A stretch of 64,000 nt of DNA from Litoribacterium kuwaitense. Its GTDB lineage: Bacteria; Bacillota; Bacilli; Bacillales; DSM-28697. Shown in pieces: positions 17,986 to 28,728 of this stretch. The stretch's first letter is position 1; each line of letters opens with the position of its first letter. The stretch spans positions 1-64,000 of the forward strand of contig NZ_JAALFC010000003.1 of NCBI RefSeq assembly GCF_011058155.1. The letters run 5' to 3'. The notes below the pieces were generated by a model, which was not told where the DNA came from, ran no database searches, and worked only from the letters and a program-made list of their open reading frames with translations. A program made the position numbers and the translations under genes.

Positions 17986-18909
17986 ATGAAGACGATTCCC
18001 ATTACGAGTATTGAAGGCGTGCGGATTGGCCAAGTGTCAGATCACGACAATTTGACAGGCTGTACGGTTTTATTTTGCCCCTCTGGTGCTGTTGGCGGTG
18101 TGTCTGTTCGTGGAGGCGCTCCTGGAACACGTGAAACAGATGCCCTTCACCCTTCGCGTCTCGTTTCTGAAGTGCATGCGATCTTTTTAACCGGCGGATC
18201 AGCCTACGGTTTACGCGTCGCTGACGGTATTATGGATTATTTAGAAGAGCAAGAGATTGGCTTTGAAACAGAAGCCGCACGTGTGCCCATCGTCAGTGGA
18301 GCCGTCATCTATGATTTAAATGAAGGAGCGCCACATGTCCGTCCCGACGCTGCGATGGGAAGATTAGCATGCGAACGGGTGTCGAACGCATTTGACGTTG
18401 GCCGCTATGGTGCAGGTACTGGTGCGACTATTGGAAAAGTGAGAGGGAAAGAAGGACAAATGAACGGTGGCATTGGCGCCGCCGCCTGCCAAATAGGCGA
18501 TGTGAAAATGGGAGCCGTCGTCGCGGTCAATTGCTTTGGGGATGTGTTCCATCCACTCACAGGGAAACGTTTAGCAGGTGTGACTGGTGAGCAATCCGTC
18601 GAAGATATCTTGCTTTCCGGCAATATTCCTGATCAAAAGCGTGAGAATACAACGATTGGGGTCATTGTTACGAATGCTTCGTTAAGCAAAGAGGAAAGCA
18701 CAAAATTAGCGGATATTGGTCACAATGGATTCGCCCGCACCATCCGTCCTGTACACACAATGGTGGATGGAGATACGCTATTTTCCATGGCGACGGGAGC
18801 CGTTAAAGACTACTCGTTCCTTCAGCTCAGCGTACTAGCTGTCAAAGTCGTCGAAGAAGCTGTTATTTCTGCCGTCATTGCTGCAAATGACCTCGATCTC
18901 TCTGAGTAA
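17986..18909 (+). CDS. P1-family (DmpA/NylC-like) peptidase
   Basis: 307 residues. Starts with ITSIEGVRIGQVSDHDNLTG and contains GGSAYGLRVADGIMDYLEE, both typical of the DmpA/aminopeptidase P1 family, which are N-terminal nucleophile hydrolases that cut themselves. The NTTIGVIVTNA stretch (about residues 223-233) fits the NylC-type processing site, with Thr as the likely nucleophile. Substrate unknown. GGGGGAGAG precedes the ATG, 25 bases after the glutamate dehydrogenase stop, so the two may form an operon. Confidence 0.85.
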   Translation: MKTIPITSIEGVRIGQVSDHDNLTGCTVLFCPSGAVGGVSVRGGAPGTRETDALHPSRLVSEVHAIFLTGGSAYGLRVADGIMDYLEEQEIGFETEAARVPIVSGAVIYDLNEGAPHVRPDAAMGRLACERVSNAFDVGRYGAGTGATIGKVRGKEGQMNGGIGAAACQIGDVKMGAVVAVNCFGDVFHPLTGKRLAGVTGEQSVEDILLSGNIPDQKRENTTIGVIVTNASLSKEESTKLADIGHNGFARTIRPVHTMVDGDTLFSMATGAVKDYSFLQLSVLAVKVVEEAVISAVIAANDLDLSE

Positions 18910-18982
18910 GGTGCTTTTCATTTTCACTTTTTTTTGCTATGATTAACTGTTGTATGAACGGTGAAATAGAAAGGTGAAGAGA

Positions 18983-19909
18983 ATGACACAAAAAGCGTAT
19001 CGAGTGTTGCTGTACTACCAATATGTAACCATTGATGATCCAGAAACATTTGCTGCAGAGCATTTAGCTTACTGCAAAAATTTAGGAATTAAAGGACGTA
19101 TTCTTGTAGCTCATGAAGGAATAAATGGCACAGTATCGGGGACAGTTGAACAAACTGAAGCTTACATGGAACATGTCCGGAGCGATGAACGCTTCAAAGA
19201 TATGGCATTTAAAATAGATGAAGCCGATAAACATGCCTTTAAAAAGATGCACGTACGTCCGCGACCAGAAATTGTTAATTCCTCGCTCAATGAACATATT
19301 AACCCTAATCGACAAACGGGGCGCTACCTAGAACCTGAAGAATTTAGGAAAGCGCTAGAGGATGATGATGTTGTCATCATCGATGCTCGTAACGATTATG
19401 AATATGACATTGGACATTTCCGTAATGCCATTCGACCAGACATCAAGACGTTTAGAGAGCTACCTCAATGGATTAAAGAGAATCTAGCAGATCAAAAAGA
19501 CAAAAAGATTCTTACTTACTGCACGGGCGGGATTCGTTGTGAAAAATTTACCGGCTTCCTGATTGACGAGGGTTTTAAAGACGTCAACCAACTTCACGGT
19601 GGCATTGTCACTTACGGAAAAGATGAAAAAGTTCAAGGCGAGCTATATGACGGCAAATGTTTCGTCTTCGATGAGCGTATGTCTGTTCCAGTCAACCAAA
19701 AAGAAGACGTTGTCGTTGGGAAATGCTATCATTGTGGCAAAGCAGAAGATCGCTATGTAAACTGCGCAAATCCAGAGTGCAACAGGCTATATGTTTGTTG
19801 TGAGGAGTGCGAACCAAAATATCGCCGTTCATGCTCAGATGACTGCCGCACACACGGTAGAAACCGTTATGTTGATCCAGAAGAACCGCAAAGTCAGCAA
19901 GTCGGATAA
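18983..19909 (+). CDS. trhO: tRNA uridine(34) hydroxylase, rhodanese family
   Basis: 308 residues. N-terminal acylphosphatase-like region, central rhodanese domain with the active-site loop [14 protein letters not shown] (about residues 178-191, catalytic Cys), and a Cys-rich C-terminal zinc-like tail ([24 protein letters not shown]). This layout defines TrhO/YbfQ, which makes 5-hydroxyuridine at the wobble position. ATG at 18983 follows AAAGGTGAAGAG. A hairpin terminator follows. Confidence 0.88.
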   Translation: MTQKAYRVLLYYQYVTIDDPETFAAEHLAYCKNLGIKGRILVAHEGINGTVSGTVEQTEAYMEHVRSDERFKDMAFKIDEADKHAFKKMHVRPRPEIVNSSLNEHINPNRQTGRYLEPEEFRKALEDDDVVIIDARNDYEYDIGHFRNAIRPDIKTFRELPQWIKENLADQKDKKILTYCTGGIRCEKFTGFLIDEGFKDVNQLHGGIVTYGKDEKVQGELYDGKCFVFDERMSVPVNQKEDVVVGKCYHCGKAEDRYVNCANPECNRLYVCCEECEPKYRRSCSDDCRTHGRNRYVDPEEPQSQQVG

Positions 19910-19920
19910 ATGCTACTTTC

Positions 19921-19961
19921 AAGTGTAGACAAAGTTAGGCTACTTTTGTCTACACTTATTT
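19921..19961 (+). terminator. Terminator of trhO (GTGTAGACA-type stem)
   Basis: AAGTGTAGACAAA pairs with TTTGTCTACACTT around GTTAGGCTAC, followed by a T-rich stretch. The same stem core recurs at 38588-38632 and 48399-48428. Confidence 0.75.
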
Positions 19962-20141
19962 TCATTTACAATGTTTCTGCTTATATTTGCAACATGAAAC
20001 AGGCGGAGCACTAAGGCCATTTTAGGGTCATGCTCAAAATAAAAAATGAAGCCGCAAATATTGTTGTATAAAGAGGATTTCTCTCACATATCTCGAATTG
20101 ATTTGTGTAGAACGCCATTAAGATTAGGGGAGAGACATCAT

Positions 20142-21011
20142 ATGAAAATTGGATTAAGCTCATACAGCATCGTGAGAGCATTAAATGAGGGGACTTTTGA
20201 CATTTTCGGGGCGATGGACTGGATGAAGGAAAAAGGGGCAGAGCATATTGAAATTGTACCCTTTGGCTTCGACATTAACGTAGAAGTCGCTAAACAAATC
20301 AAACAAAAAGGGCAAGACATCGATCTTGATATTTCCAATTATGCTATTGGGGCTAACGTCTTAAATGAAGATGGAAGTGTCAATCGCAAGGAAGTGGATC
20401 GCTTAAAAGAAGAAGTCGATATTGCACACGCCCTCGGTGTAAAACGGATGCGCCATGACGTTGTCGGCCATCGTGACAACCCACTTGATTTTAATGCATT
20501 CGAGAAGGATCTGCCTAACCTTGCTGAAGCATGTAGAGAAATCGCTCAGTATGCGCGCGAAGCTGATATCGTCACAAGTATTGAAAATCACGGATTTTAC
20601 GTCCAAGGTTCTGACCGAGTGTCGAGACTGATCCATGAAGTAAACGAACCAAATTTCCGCCTTACACTTGATGTAGGTAACTATTTATGTGTCGATGAAG
20701 ATCCTGAAGCCGCCGTTGTGAAAACGCTTGATCTAGCATCTATTGTTCATTTTAAAGATTTTCTTATTCGTAAAAACTGGAATCCAGGCAATCACTGGTT
20801 AACAACACCTTTTGATACATATTTGCGAGGGTCGGTCATCGGGGAAGGGGACATCAATTTACAAAGGGTCGCTCGTCGTGTCGCTGAATCGTTTGACGGC
20901 TATGTGTCCGTCGAATTTGAAGGCCCAGAAGACTGCTTATGGGCTTCTGAGATTTCGATGAACAATGTACGACGTCTGTTTGCAGAAGTACCATCGACTA
21001 ACGAAGGTTAA
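20142..21011 (+). CDS. Xylose isomerase-like TIM barrel sugar-phosphate isomerase/epimerase
   Basis: 289 residues. Opens with MKIGLSSYSIVRALNEG, then EIVPFG, VTSIENHGF and LTLDVGNYL, with late metal-site candidates in IVHFKDF and VSVEFEGPED: the pattern of the AP endonuclease 2/IolE-type family. Substrate is unknown; similar genes often belong to inositol or sugar acid pathways, but nothing nearby supports that. The ATG at 20142 follows TTAGGGGAGAG; the frame extends upstream without a site. Confidence 0.8.
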   Translation: MKIGLSSYSIVRALNEGTFDIFGAMDWMKEKGAEHIEIVPFGFDINVEVAKQIKQKGQDIDLDISNYAIGANVLNEDGSVNRKEVDRLKEEVDIAHALGVKRMRHDVVGHRDNPLDFNAFEKDLPNLAEACREIAQYAREADIVTSIENHGFYVQGSDRVSRLIHEVNEPNFRLTLDVGNYLCVDEDPEAAVVKTLDLASIVHFKDFLIRKNWNPGNHWLTTPFDTYLRGSVIGEGDINLQRVARRVAESFDGYVSVEFEGPEDCLWASEISMNNVRRLFAEVPSTNEG

Positions 21012-21059
21012 GAGGGCAAAACTCATCTTCTCTAAGTCAAAGTGATCGTTTTATAGCAT

Positions 21060-21097
21060 GCAAGAAAAGCATCCCTACTTAAGGGATGCTTTTTCGT
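21060..21097. terminator. Two-way terminator
   Basis: GAAAAGCATCCCT and AGGGATGCTTTTTC form a stem with a 5-base loop between two convergent genes, with A and T runs on each side. Confidence 0.8.
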
Positions 21098-21981
21098 TGA
21101 ACGGAAATCTCACGAGGCCCGAATAGCGTATGCATTAGTGTGTCTGTTTCCACCTCATTCAAAGGAACTAAAGGAAGGCGTACATTTCCTGCCGGAAGTC
21201 CTTTTCGGTACATCGCTGCTTTTAGCGGCACCGGATTTGGTGAGGAAAAGAGAGCATTCATCCGCGGTACGAGATCGCGGTGGATTTGACCCGCTAAGGC
21301 CGGTTGTCCGCCAAAGAAGGCATGCAGCATTTGCTTCATTTCCGGTCCAAACAAATGACTTGCCACCGATACTGCGCCGGAACAGCCGACAGCGACTGCT
21401 GGCAGGGTCAAATGATCTTCACCAGTATAAATATGAAAATCGTGTGGTGTTTTTTCCACCATTTCAGCGATTTTAGCAAATTCGTCGCTTGCTTCCTTTA
21501 AAGCAACAATGTTTGGTAGCTGCGCAAGGCGAATCAGCGTTTCTGCTGACAGATTGGAAGCAGTTCGTCCAGGGACATTGTATAACATGACCGGCAGAGA
21601 AGTCGCCTCAGCTATTGCTCTAAAATGCTGATACAATCCTTCTTGACTTGGCTTATTATAGTAAGGCGCGACGAGCATAATCCCTTGAACACCGAGAGCT
21701 GCAGCTTTTTTTGTCATCTGAATCGATTGTGCAGTATTATTTGAGCCAGTACCTGCGATGACCGGAATTCGTCCAGCAGCGGCCAGAACCGTTTCCGATA
21801 AAACGACTTGCTTTTCATCCTCACTTAAGACAGGGCTCTCACCTGTTGTCCCGCAAGCAACAATAGCATCGGAACCATTTTCAATGAGATGATTTACAAG
21901 TCGATGAATACCAGGAATATCGACCTCATCATCAGCCGTAAAAGGGGTGACCATCGCTGTAATTAGTTGTCCAAAATACAT
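21079..21981 (-). CDS. dapA: 4-hydroxy-tetrahydrodipicolinate synthase
   Basis: 300 residues, class I aldolase that condenses pyruvate and aspartate semialdehyde in the lysine/diaminopimelate pathway. ACGTTGESP, the Tyr in MLYNVPGRT and the Schiff-base Lys in VALKEASDEF are present. CTGGAGGG precedes the ATG. A lysine riboswitch and a terminator lie upstream, so this copy is shut off by lysine. It stands alone rather than in an asd-dapA cluster. Confidence 0.93.
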   Translation of the reverse strand: MYFGQLITAMVTPFTADDEVDIPGIHRLVNHLIENGSDAIVACGTTGESPVLSEDEKQVVLSETVLAAAGRIPVIAGTGSNNTAQSIQMTKKAAALGVQGIMLVAPYYNKPSQEGLYQHFRAIAEATSLPVMLYNVPGRTASNLSAETLIRLAQLPNIVALKEASDEFAKIAEMVEKTPHDFHIYTGEDHLTLPAVAVGCSGAVSVASHLFGPEMKQMLHAFFGGQPALAGQIHRDLVPRMNALFSSPNPVPLKAAMYRKGLPAGNVRLPLVPLNEVETDTLMHTLFGPREISVQRKSIP

Positions 21982-22076
21982 AATAAAACCCTCCAGGAGA
22001 AAAAATAAAAATCCTTTGGTCTACCAATGAAATAAATGACCAAAAAAGGGCTTCAGACGCAGGCTGCAATACATAA

Positions 22077-22119
22077 AAAAGCAGCATAAGAATCGCAATC
22101 GCTATCCTCATGCTGCTTG
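22077..22119 (-). terminator. Riboswitch-controlled attenuator of dapA
   Basis: On the minus strand AAGCAGCATGAGGATAGCG pairs with CGATTCTTATGCTGCTT, then T6. It sits between the lysine aptamer and the dapA start, as an expression-platform terminator should. Confidence 0.85.
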
Positions 22120-22143
22120 AAACGTATTCGCTTCTACATACAT

Positions 22144-22326
22144 GTGATAGCCCTCCATATAGTTTAAAAACAAACTATATGACAGTTCTGCATTTATTTA
22201 ATGCAAAACCAGCAGTCTCGTGTATGAGTGCACGATTGACTTGCTTCGGCGGCTTCCCCTTTCAGCTGTCTTCTTCGGTCTCATCTCCTCCAACGGCTTA
22301 CTGATGGCTTCCGCACCTCTATCGTT
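22144..22326 (-). ncRNA. Lysine riboswitch (L box)
   Basis: The minus strand carries the conserved blocks in order: AGAGGTGC, CAGTAAGCCG, GGAGGAGATGAGACCG, GAAAGGGGAAGCCGCCGAAG, and finally ATGGAGGGCTATCA. These are the core of the lysine aptamer. With the terminator below it, high lysine should stop transcription before dapA. Ends are approximate, set by the outer helix. Confidence 0.9.
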
Positions 22327-22453
22327 CTTATTCAAAATGTGTTTAAGCACTTTTAACGTCATGTTATGTAACAATATATCAGAAAAAATCTAGTGACGCA
22401 ATGCGATTTATCTACGTTACTCAATTCTGTCAAATAAATGTAAAGGTCGGAAC

Positions 22454-22479
22454 GTTTAAAATGAAGAAGCAAAGGGAAA
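22454..22479 (+). promoter_or_regulatory. Candidate sigma-B promoter
   Basis: GTTTAA (22454-22459) and GGGAAA (22474-22479) are 14 bases apart, near the sigma-B consensus GTTTAA-N14-GGGTAT with two mismatches in the -10 box. Its place 40 bases before a UspA-like gene fits general stress control. Confidence 0.45.
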
Positions 22480-22519
22480 AATGTCAAATAATCAAAAAAC
22501 GATCATGGAGGTGTGTCGG

Positions 22520-22990
22520 TTGACCATTGAACGGATCGCATTAGTTATTGACAGAGCTCCCGAACAGCTTCAAGGTATTGATGTCGTTGCTCCCCTTGTT
22601 GAAATGTATTCTGCTCACCTCACACTGTTATACGTTGCCAGTGAAAAGCGCAAACATTCTACGGCTTTCCAAGGCATGAGCCACCTGTTAACTGTAGCCG
22701 CTAATAAACAAGTATCCGATGAAAAAATGCTTCTCATACAACAAAAGAGGGTGGAAGTGGAAGGAGAGGATGTCTATCGGTCTGCGCGGATCAAGCTATG
22801 GAAAAATGGAATTCAAGCTCATTTCAAAGCCATTTGTGGCGACTTCCCTTATGCTGTGTCTGATTTTGCAATTCAAGAGAATATCGATTTAGTCGCCCTT
22901 CACAAAGCATCCTCCGCATCATCGCTTTGGCCTCTCCGCCGAAAAAAGATGAGGATCGATTACTTGACATTTGTTCAAGACCTGTCATGA
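22520..22990 (+). CDS. UspA-like universal stress protein
   Basis: About 156 residues starting TIERIALVIDRAPEQLQG, with VVAPLVEMYSAHLTLLYVAS and late IQENIDLVALH, the strand and helix pattern of the universal stress fold. The usual ATP motif GxxGx9GS is not seen; the tail SSASSLWPLRRKK replaces it, so nucleotide binding is doubtful. TTG at 22520 lies 8 bases after GGAGG; the ATG at 22481 has no site. Family call is from pattern only. Confidence 0.6.
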   Translation: MTIERIALVIDRAPEQLQGIDVVAPLVEMYSAHLTLLYVASEKRKHSTAFQGMSHLLTVAANKQVSDEKMLLIQQKRVEVEGEDVYRSARIKLWKNGIQAHFKAICGDFPYAVSDFAIQENIDLVALHKASSASSLWPLRRKKMRIDYLTFVQDLS

Positions 22991-23119
22991 TCATCAATAA
23001 AAAGTCAGTAGATCGGTTTCTATATGTTCAAGCTGAAGAATCAAGCTCATCTACAAGTCATTCGCACACAAATACACCTGTTTAAATGCATAAAATCTTA
23101 ATAAAAGGAGTTTTCTCAA

Positions 23120-23470
23120 ATGGTTTACGAACAGTTCATCTTTGAAATCTCTAAAGATTTCAACTCGCTATTTGTTGATTTTGAAGAAGCGTTGCTGCTT
23201 CAGGAGCGTATTGATACATTTGATGAATATTTTCATGAAATAACACAGGACGATGACTTAATGAACGAGATTATTGTAGAAGCTGAACGGTTTGGGCGTC
23301 CGAAAGATTTATTCTTAGACGATTTATATCAATACGTCAAAAATTTCAATGGGGCGATCGAAAAACACATTACCCTTATTGAGCACAAGATAGATGCCGG
23401 TGAAATGCAAAAAGAAGAACAATTAAAAGCACGCTTTAATAAAACACGCCTAGAGCGAGCGTTGGCATAA
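23120..23470 (+). CDS. Hypothetical acidic helical protein
   Basis: 116 residues, mostly helical by pattern, acidic at first and basic at the end (ARFNKTRLERALA). No motif or family recognised, no signal peptide or membrane segment. AAAGGAG lies 9 bases before the ATG. It follows the stress-protein gene with its own small gap. Confidence 0.65.
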   Translation: MVYEQFIFEISKDFNSLFVDFEEALLLQERIDTFDEYFHEITQDDDLMNEIIVEAERFGRPKDLFLDDLYQYVKNFNGAIEKHITLIEHKIDAGEMQKEEQLKARFNKTRLERALA

Positions 23471-23608
23471 TTCGTCATCGATCGCCAAAACAATTCAAAA
23501 AGTAGCATATTTGTTACAAAAGGTTTATACTATAAGTATTGTGGGAATATTCATTCTAAGCAAGACAACAGCTCAGCTTTTTAAATAGTGAAGGGAAGGT
23601 GAACGACA

Positions 23609-23944
23609 GTGACACAAAACCATTGGTTAAATGTCGGCGACTGGGTTAGTGGAAGAACAGTAAATGATGAAATATTTATCGGCTTTGTTGAGTCATTTGA
23701 GAATACAAACGGATCCGTAAAAGTGACAGTAACTGAATGCGATCATACTTCCCTCATTCATAAACGAATTGTCACTTTTCAAAACCTCATAAAAAAACTT
23801 CCTATTTTTGACATTCAAGAAAAAGGGCAATTGCATAATTTAATAGATATTGCGTTAATGGAAAAAGACCGTGAAACATTCATGCAGCTCACAAGACGAT
23901 TGCAAGAAATGGAAAATTCGAAAGATCCGGTCGGTGCTATATAA
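23609..23944 (+). CDS. IDEAL-domain protein
   Basis: 111 residues. N-terminal 65 residues form a short beta-rich part (VGDWVSGRTVNDEIFIGFVE), followed by an IDEAL-like helical motif LIDIALMEKDRETFMQLTRRL (described here as residues 75-95). IDEAL motifs occur in small Bacillus proteins, some of which bind partners such as ComK regulators; no role can be assigned here. Start is GTG at 23609 after AAGGGAAGGTG. A terminator follows at 23963-23993. Confidence 0.65.
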   Translation: MTQNHWLNVGDWVSGRTVNDEIFIGFVESFENTNGSVKVTVTECDHTSLIHKRIVTFQNLIKKLPIFDIQEKGQLHNLIDIALMEKDRETFMQLTRRLQEMENSKDPVGAI

Positions 23945-23962
23945 TCTTATTGAAACACATTT

Positions 23963-23993
23963 GAACACAGCGGACACTCGCTGTGTTTTTTTG
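23963..23993 (+). terminator. Terminator of the IDEAL-domain gene
   Basis: AACACAGCG and CGCTGTGTT make a perfect stem with a short loop and a T7 run. Confidence 0.8.
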
Positions 23994-24079
23994 CTTAATA
24001 AAAGGCTAATCTCCGCATATTTCTTGACACATCACCCTTCGTCTCATGATACAATGCCCAAAAAGAGGGGTGACTTCCA

Positions 24080-24880
24080 TTGATTATTCGCCATGAGTCA
24101 TCAACTGAATTGCATTTTTATCGTCAGCACGATCATGGGATTATTTCCGGCACATTAGCGACCTACTTGCAAGATCGTCTTTTACCTTTTCCAAACGCAG
24201 TACGAGATCAATGGCTTACAGCTGTCAGAGACCATGATATTGGTTGGACTGAATTAGACGAGGAGATACTTTGGGACGAAGAAAAGCCAGAGCCTTATCA
24301 ATTTGAGCATTACCCAGCTCTCGCTAAAACGAGGGCATATGAACGAGGCATTAATCAAGTTGAAAAACAATCTATATTGGCAGGACTTTTGTGTAGTATG
24401 CATTTAAGCTCATTTTTTGAAGGAGCGACCAGCTTACTTCCAGAAGAAAGAAATTTTTTAAATAAGGAACATCAAAGACAAGAACAGCTCTATTTACAAC
24501 AGCCTCTTACGAAAGATCAGCTTGATGCATCACTTCATTTACTTCAATTTTGCGATCATCTGTCTTTATACATTTGTCAAAATAAGCCTGGGAGTTATAA
24601 GATCAACGAATTCCCCTGGTATAAAGAAGGGTTTGCGTACCGCTCAGGAGCATTACGAAATCATCCTATTCTCGGCTGGTGGACAGACGAAAATCGTGTC
24701 GTTTTGCACCCTTTCCCATTCAAATCGTCTGTTAACGTTTTGATGCCTTACAAAAGGCTCGAAAAAGAAGGATTACACCCGAACAATATTAACGATCGAT
24801 TTCATCGTGCTTCAGTAGAATATTTGACTGTGCAATTCGCCCCAATTGAGGAGGAAGACGTATGGCAAAAGCAATTTTAA
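24080..24880 (+). CDS. DUF3891 family protein
   Basis: 266 residues. Opens MIIRHESSTELHFYRQHDHG and has AVRDHDIGWTELDEE with conserved His and Asp residues that suggest an HD-like metal site; this is the DUF3891 pattern. Function unknown. TTG start at 24080 after AGAGGGGTGA. Its end overlaps the ung start by 19 bases, so the two are probably co-transcribed. Confidence 0.75.
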   Translation: MIIRHESSTELHFYRQHDHGIISGTLATYLQDRLLPFPNAVRDQWLTAVRDHDIGWTELDEEILWDEEKPEPYQFEHYPALAKTRAYERGINQVEKQSILAGLLCSMHLSSFFEGATSLLPEERNFLNKEHQRQEQLYLQQPLTKDQLDASLHLLQFCDHLSLYICQNKPGSYKINEFPWYKEGFAYRSGALRNHPILGWWTDENRVVLHPFPFKSSVNVLMPYKRLEKEGLHPNNINDRFHRASVEYLTVQFAPIEEEDVWQKQF

Positions 24881-25537
24881 AAAACGATTGGGCGGAGGTC
24901 GTTGGCTCAGAATTTACTAAAGACTATTACACAAGGCTTCGCCAATTTTTAAAAAAAGAGTATCAAAACGAGCGTATTTTTCCGCACATGAACGATATAT
25001 TTGAAGCCCTTCACTTACGTCGTATAAAAATACAAAAGTGGTTATCCTTGGTCAAGATCCTTATCACGGTCCTCACCAGGCACATGGATTGAGTTTTTCA
25101 GTTCAAAAAGGGGTTGCGACCCTCCGAGCTTACAAAACATGTATAAAGAACTGTCCGATGATCTTGGCTGCCCAATACCACACCATGGCTCACTAGTAAA
25201 ATGGGCAGAGCAAGGCGTCTTACTATTAAATACGGTGCTTACTGTACGTCAAGGTCAAGCAGCCTCCCACCGCGGGAAAGGCTGGGAAAATTTCACTGAC
25301 GCTGTCATTTCTGCGCTGAACGAACGAGAGACACCCGTCGTTTTTTTATTGTGGGGGAGGCATGCTCAACACAAACAGTCCTTACTTGATCTTAATCGCC
25401 ATCGAGTGATCACGTCACCACATCCGAGCCCGTTGTCTGCTCACCGTGGCTTTTTCGGAAGCAAACCGTTTTCCCGTACAAATCATCACTTAAAAGAGAT
25501 TGGACAAACACCAATTGATTGGTGCATCGATACATAA
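24862..25537 (+). pseudogene. ung: Uracil-DNA glycosylase with two one-base frameshifts
   Basis: Three frames together give a full 225-residue family 1 UDG: FEALHL, then (frame change near 25016) [18 protein letters not shown] with the catalytic GQDPYH motif, then (frame change near 25120) [11 protein letters not shown] through [21 protein letters not shown] and [13 protein letters not shown]. Adding one A at about 25017 and one C at about 25120 restores it all. The enzyme removes uracil from DNA. GGAGGAAG precedes the ATG. Two independent losses in otherwise well-conserved sequence point to sequence error more than decay. Confidence 0.85.
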
Positions 25538-25539
25538 TG

Positions 25540-25583
25540 AACTCAGCTAGTTTTAATGTCGTTGGACTAGCTGAGCGACTTTT
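25540..25583 (+). terminator. Terminator of ung
   Basis: ACTCAGCTAGT pairs with ACTAGCTGAG around a 15-base loop, then CGAC and T6. Confidence 0.75.
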
Positions 25584-25627
25584 TTCATATACTGTGTCAC
25601 GAATAGCGCTTCACAGGAGGACACAGA

Positions 25628-26206
25628 ATGAAAAAATACTTTGCCATGTTTTTTGGCAGTTTTTTCGTCAGTATAGGGATCAATGGCTTTATTATTCCTC
25701 ATCATCTGTTAGACGGCGGGGTCATTGGCTTAAGTTTATTGCTTAAATATACGTTTGGTACGAACATCGGCTTGACAATCCTCATCATTAGCTTTCCAAT
25801 TTACTTATTTGCCTGGTTTTATTTTCGTATGTATTTTATGAATGCGATTCAAGGTCTCCTTGCTTCAACGTTATTTATTGACCTTCTTGCGCCAGTGCAT
25901 AGCTGGTGGCACTGGCCGGTATATATGAGTGCCGTATGGGGCGGACTTTTTATCGGAATCGGTGTAGGCATTATGCTAAGAAACCATACAGGCACTGGCG
26001 CAATTGATCTGTTGGCGCAGTGCCTTGCTAGTGTCACTTCAATCCATGTCAGCTATTTTATTTTGGCTATCGACGCCGTTATTATCTTATCTGGTGGTTT
26101 CGTCTTAGGTGGTGGATCGTTGATGTATTCGATGATTGTGATCATCATCGTCGCTATTGTCACAAATTTAATCATGCGTGTGAGAGCAATTCACATCTTA
26201 TCTTAG
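25628..26206 (+). CDS. YitT-family membrane protein
   Basis: 192 residues with five to six membrane segments and the family signature GINGFIIPHHLLDGGVIGLSLLL (residues about 18-40) plus RNHTGTGAIDLLAQ. It lacks the C-terminal cytoplasmic DUF2179 domain of the longer YitT members, so it is a short form. Function unknown. CAGGAGG precedes the ATG. Convergent with the next gene, only 3 bases between the stops. Confidence 0.8.
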   Translation: MKKYFAMFFGSFFVSIGINGFIIPHHLLDGGVIGLSLLLKYTFGTNIGLTILIISFPIYLFAWFYFRMYFMNAIQGLLASTLFIDLLAPVHSWWHWPVYMSAVWGGLFIGIGVGIMLRNHTGTGAIDLLAQCLASVTSIHVSYFILAIDAVIILSGGFVLGGGSLMYSMIVIIIVAIVTNLIMRVRAIHILS

Positions 26207-26209
26207 GCA

Positions 26210-26530
26210 TCACCGCAATACATTTTTCGGCTGATACCCCGCACTTCGGAGCGAGCGTTCCAACCACACCGATTGCGTTAGCTCATCGTCATACCAGACA
26301 ATCAAATCTCCATCGGTCGTCAGATAAGTGTTTTCAACGCCAAGCAGCCTTTTCATTACTTGATCGGGAGCTGTTTCACAATCTTCGCACGTGCCGACCA
26401 CTTGTTTAAAAATCATCTTTTCTTGCCCAGCACGGGCATGCGGCTGATTCCCTGTAAAAATAGACATGAAAAAAAGTGCGCTCAACAACGTGCTAATGAG
26501 CAATACGTGCTGCCACATCGATTTGTTCAT
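26210..26530 (-). CDS. Secreted small protein with an HMA-like fold pattern
   Basis: 106 residues: a signal peptide or membrane anchor (HVLLISTLLSALFFMSIFTG) then about 70 residues with VVGTCEDCETAPDQVMKRLLGVE and a strand-helix tail ending WLERSLRSAGYQP. A CxxC ahead of a helix, GV at the helix end and a final SAGY resemble heavy-metal-associated domains, though the usual GMTCxxC is altered. I recognise no named family. GGAGAG precedes the ATG. It is divergent from parE. Confidence 0.6.
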   Translation of the reverse strand: MNKSMWQHVLLISTLLSALFFMSIFTGNQPHARAGQEKMIFKQVVGTCEDCETAPDQVMKRLLGVENTYLTTDGDLIVWYDDELTQSVWLERSLRSAGYQPKNVLR

Positions 26531-26647
26531 TGGCTATTCTCTCCTTTTTAGATCATTATGATCATAGATTGTGTAAAAAATAGAGGAATATGCACATATG
26601 GTTTACTTCGGGCAGTTGTTTTTTTGCGGCAATTACGGCTACAATAA

Positions 26648-28671
<2,024 letters not shown>

Positions 28672-28728
28672 CATTGAAAAATTGTAAACGAATGACGAGT
28701 GAAATGATGAATAAAGGGGTTGTCCTAC

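Noticed and set aside
22070-22330. T-box upstream of dapA
   Set aside because: No T-box core (AGGGTGGNACCGCG) is present, while all conserved blocks of the lysine aptamer are.
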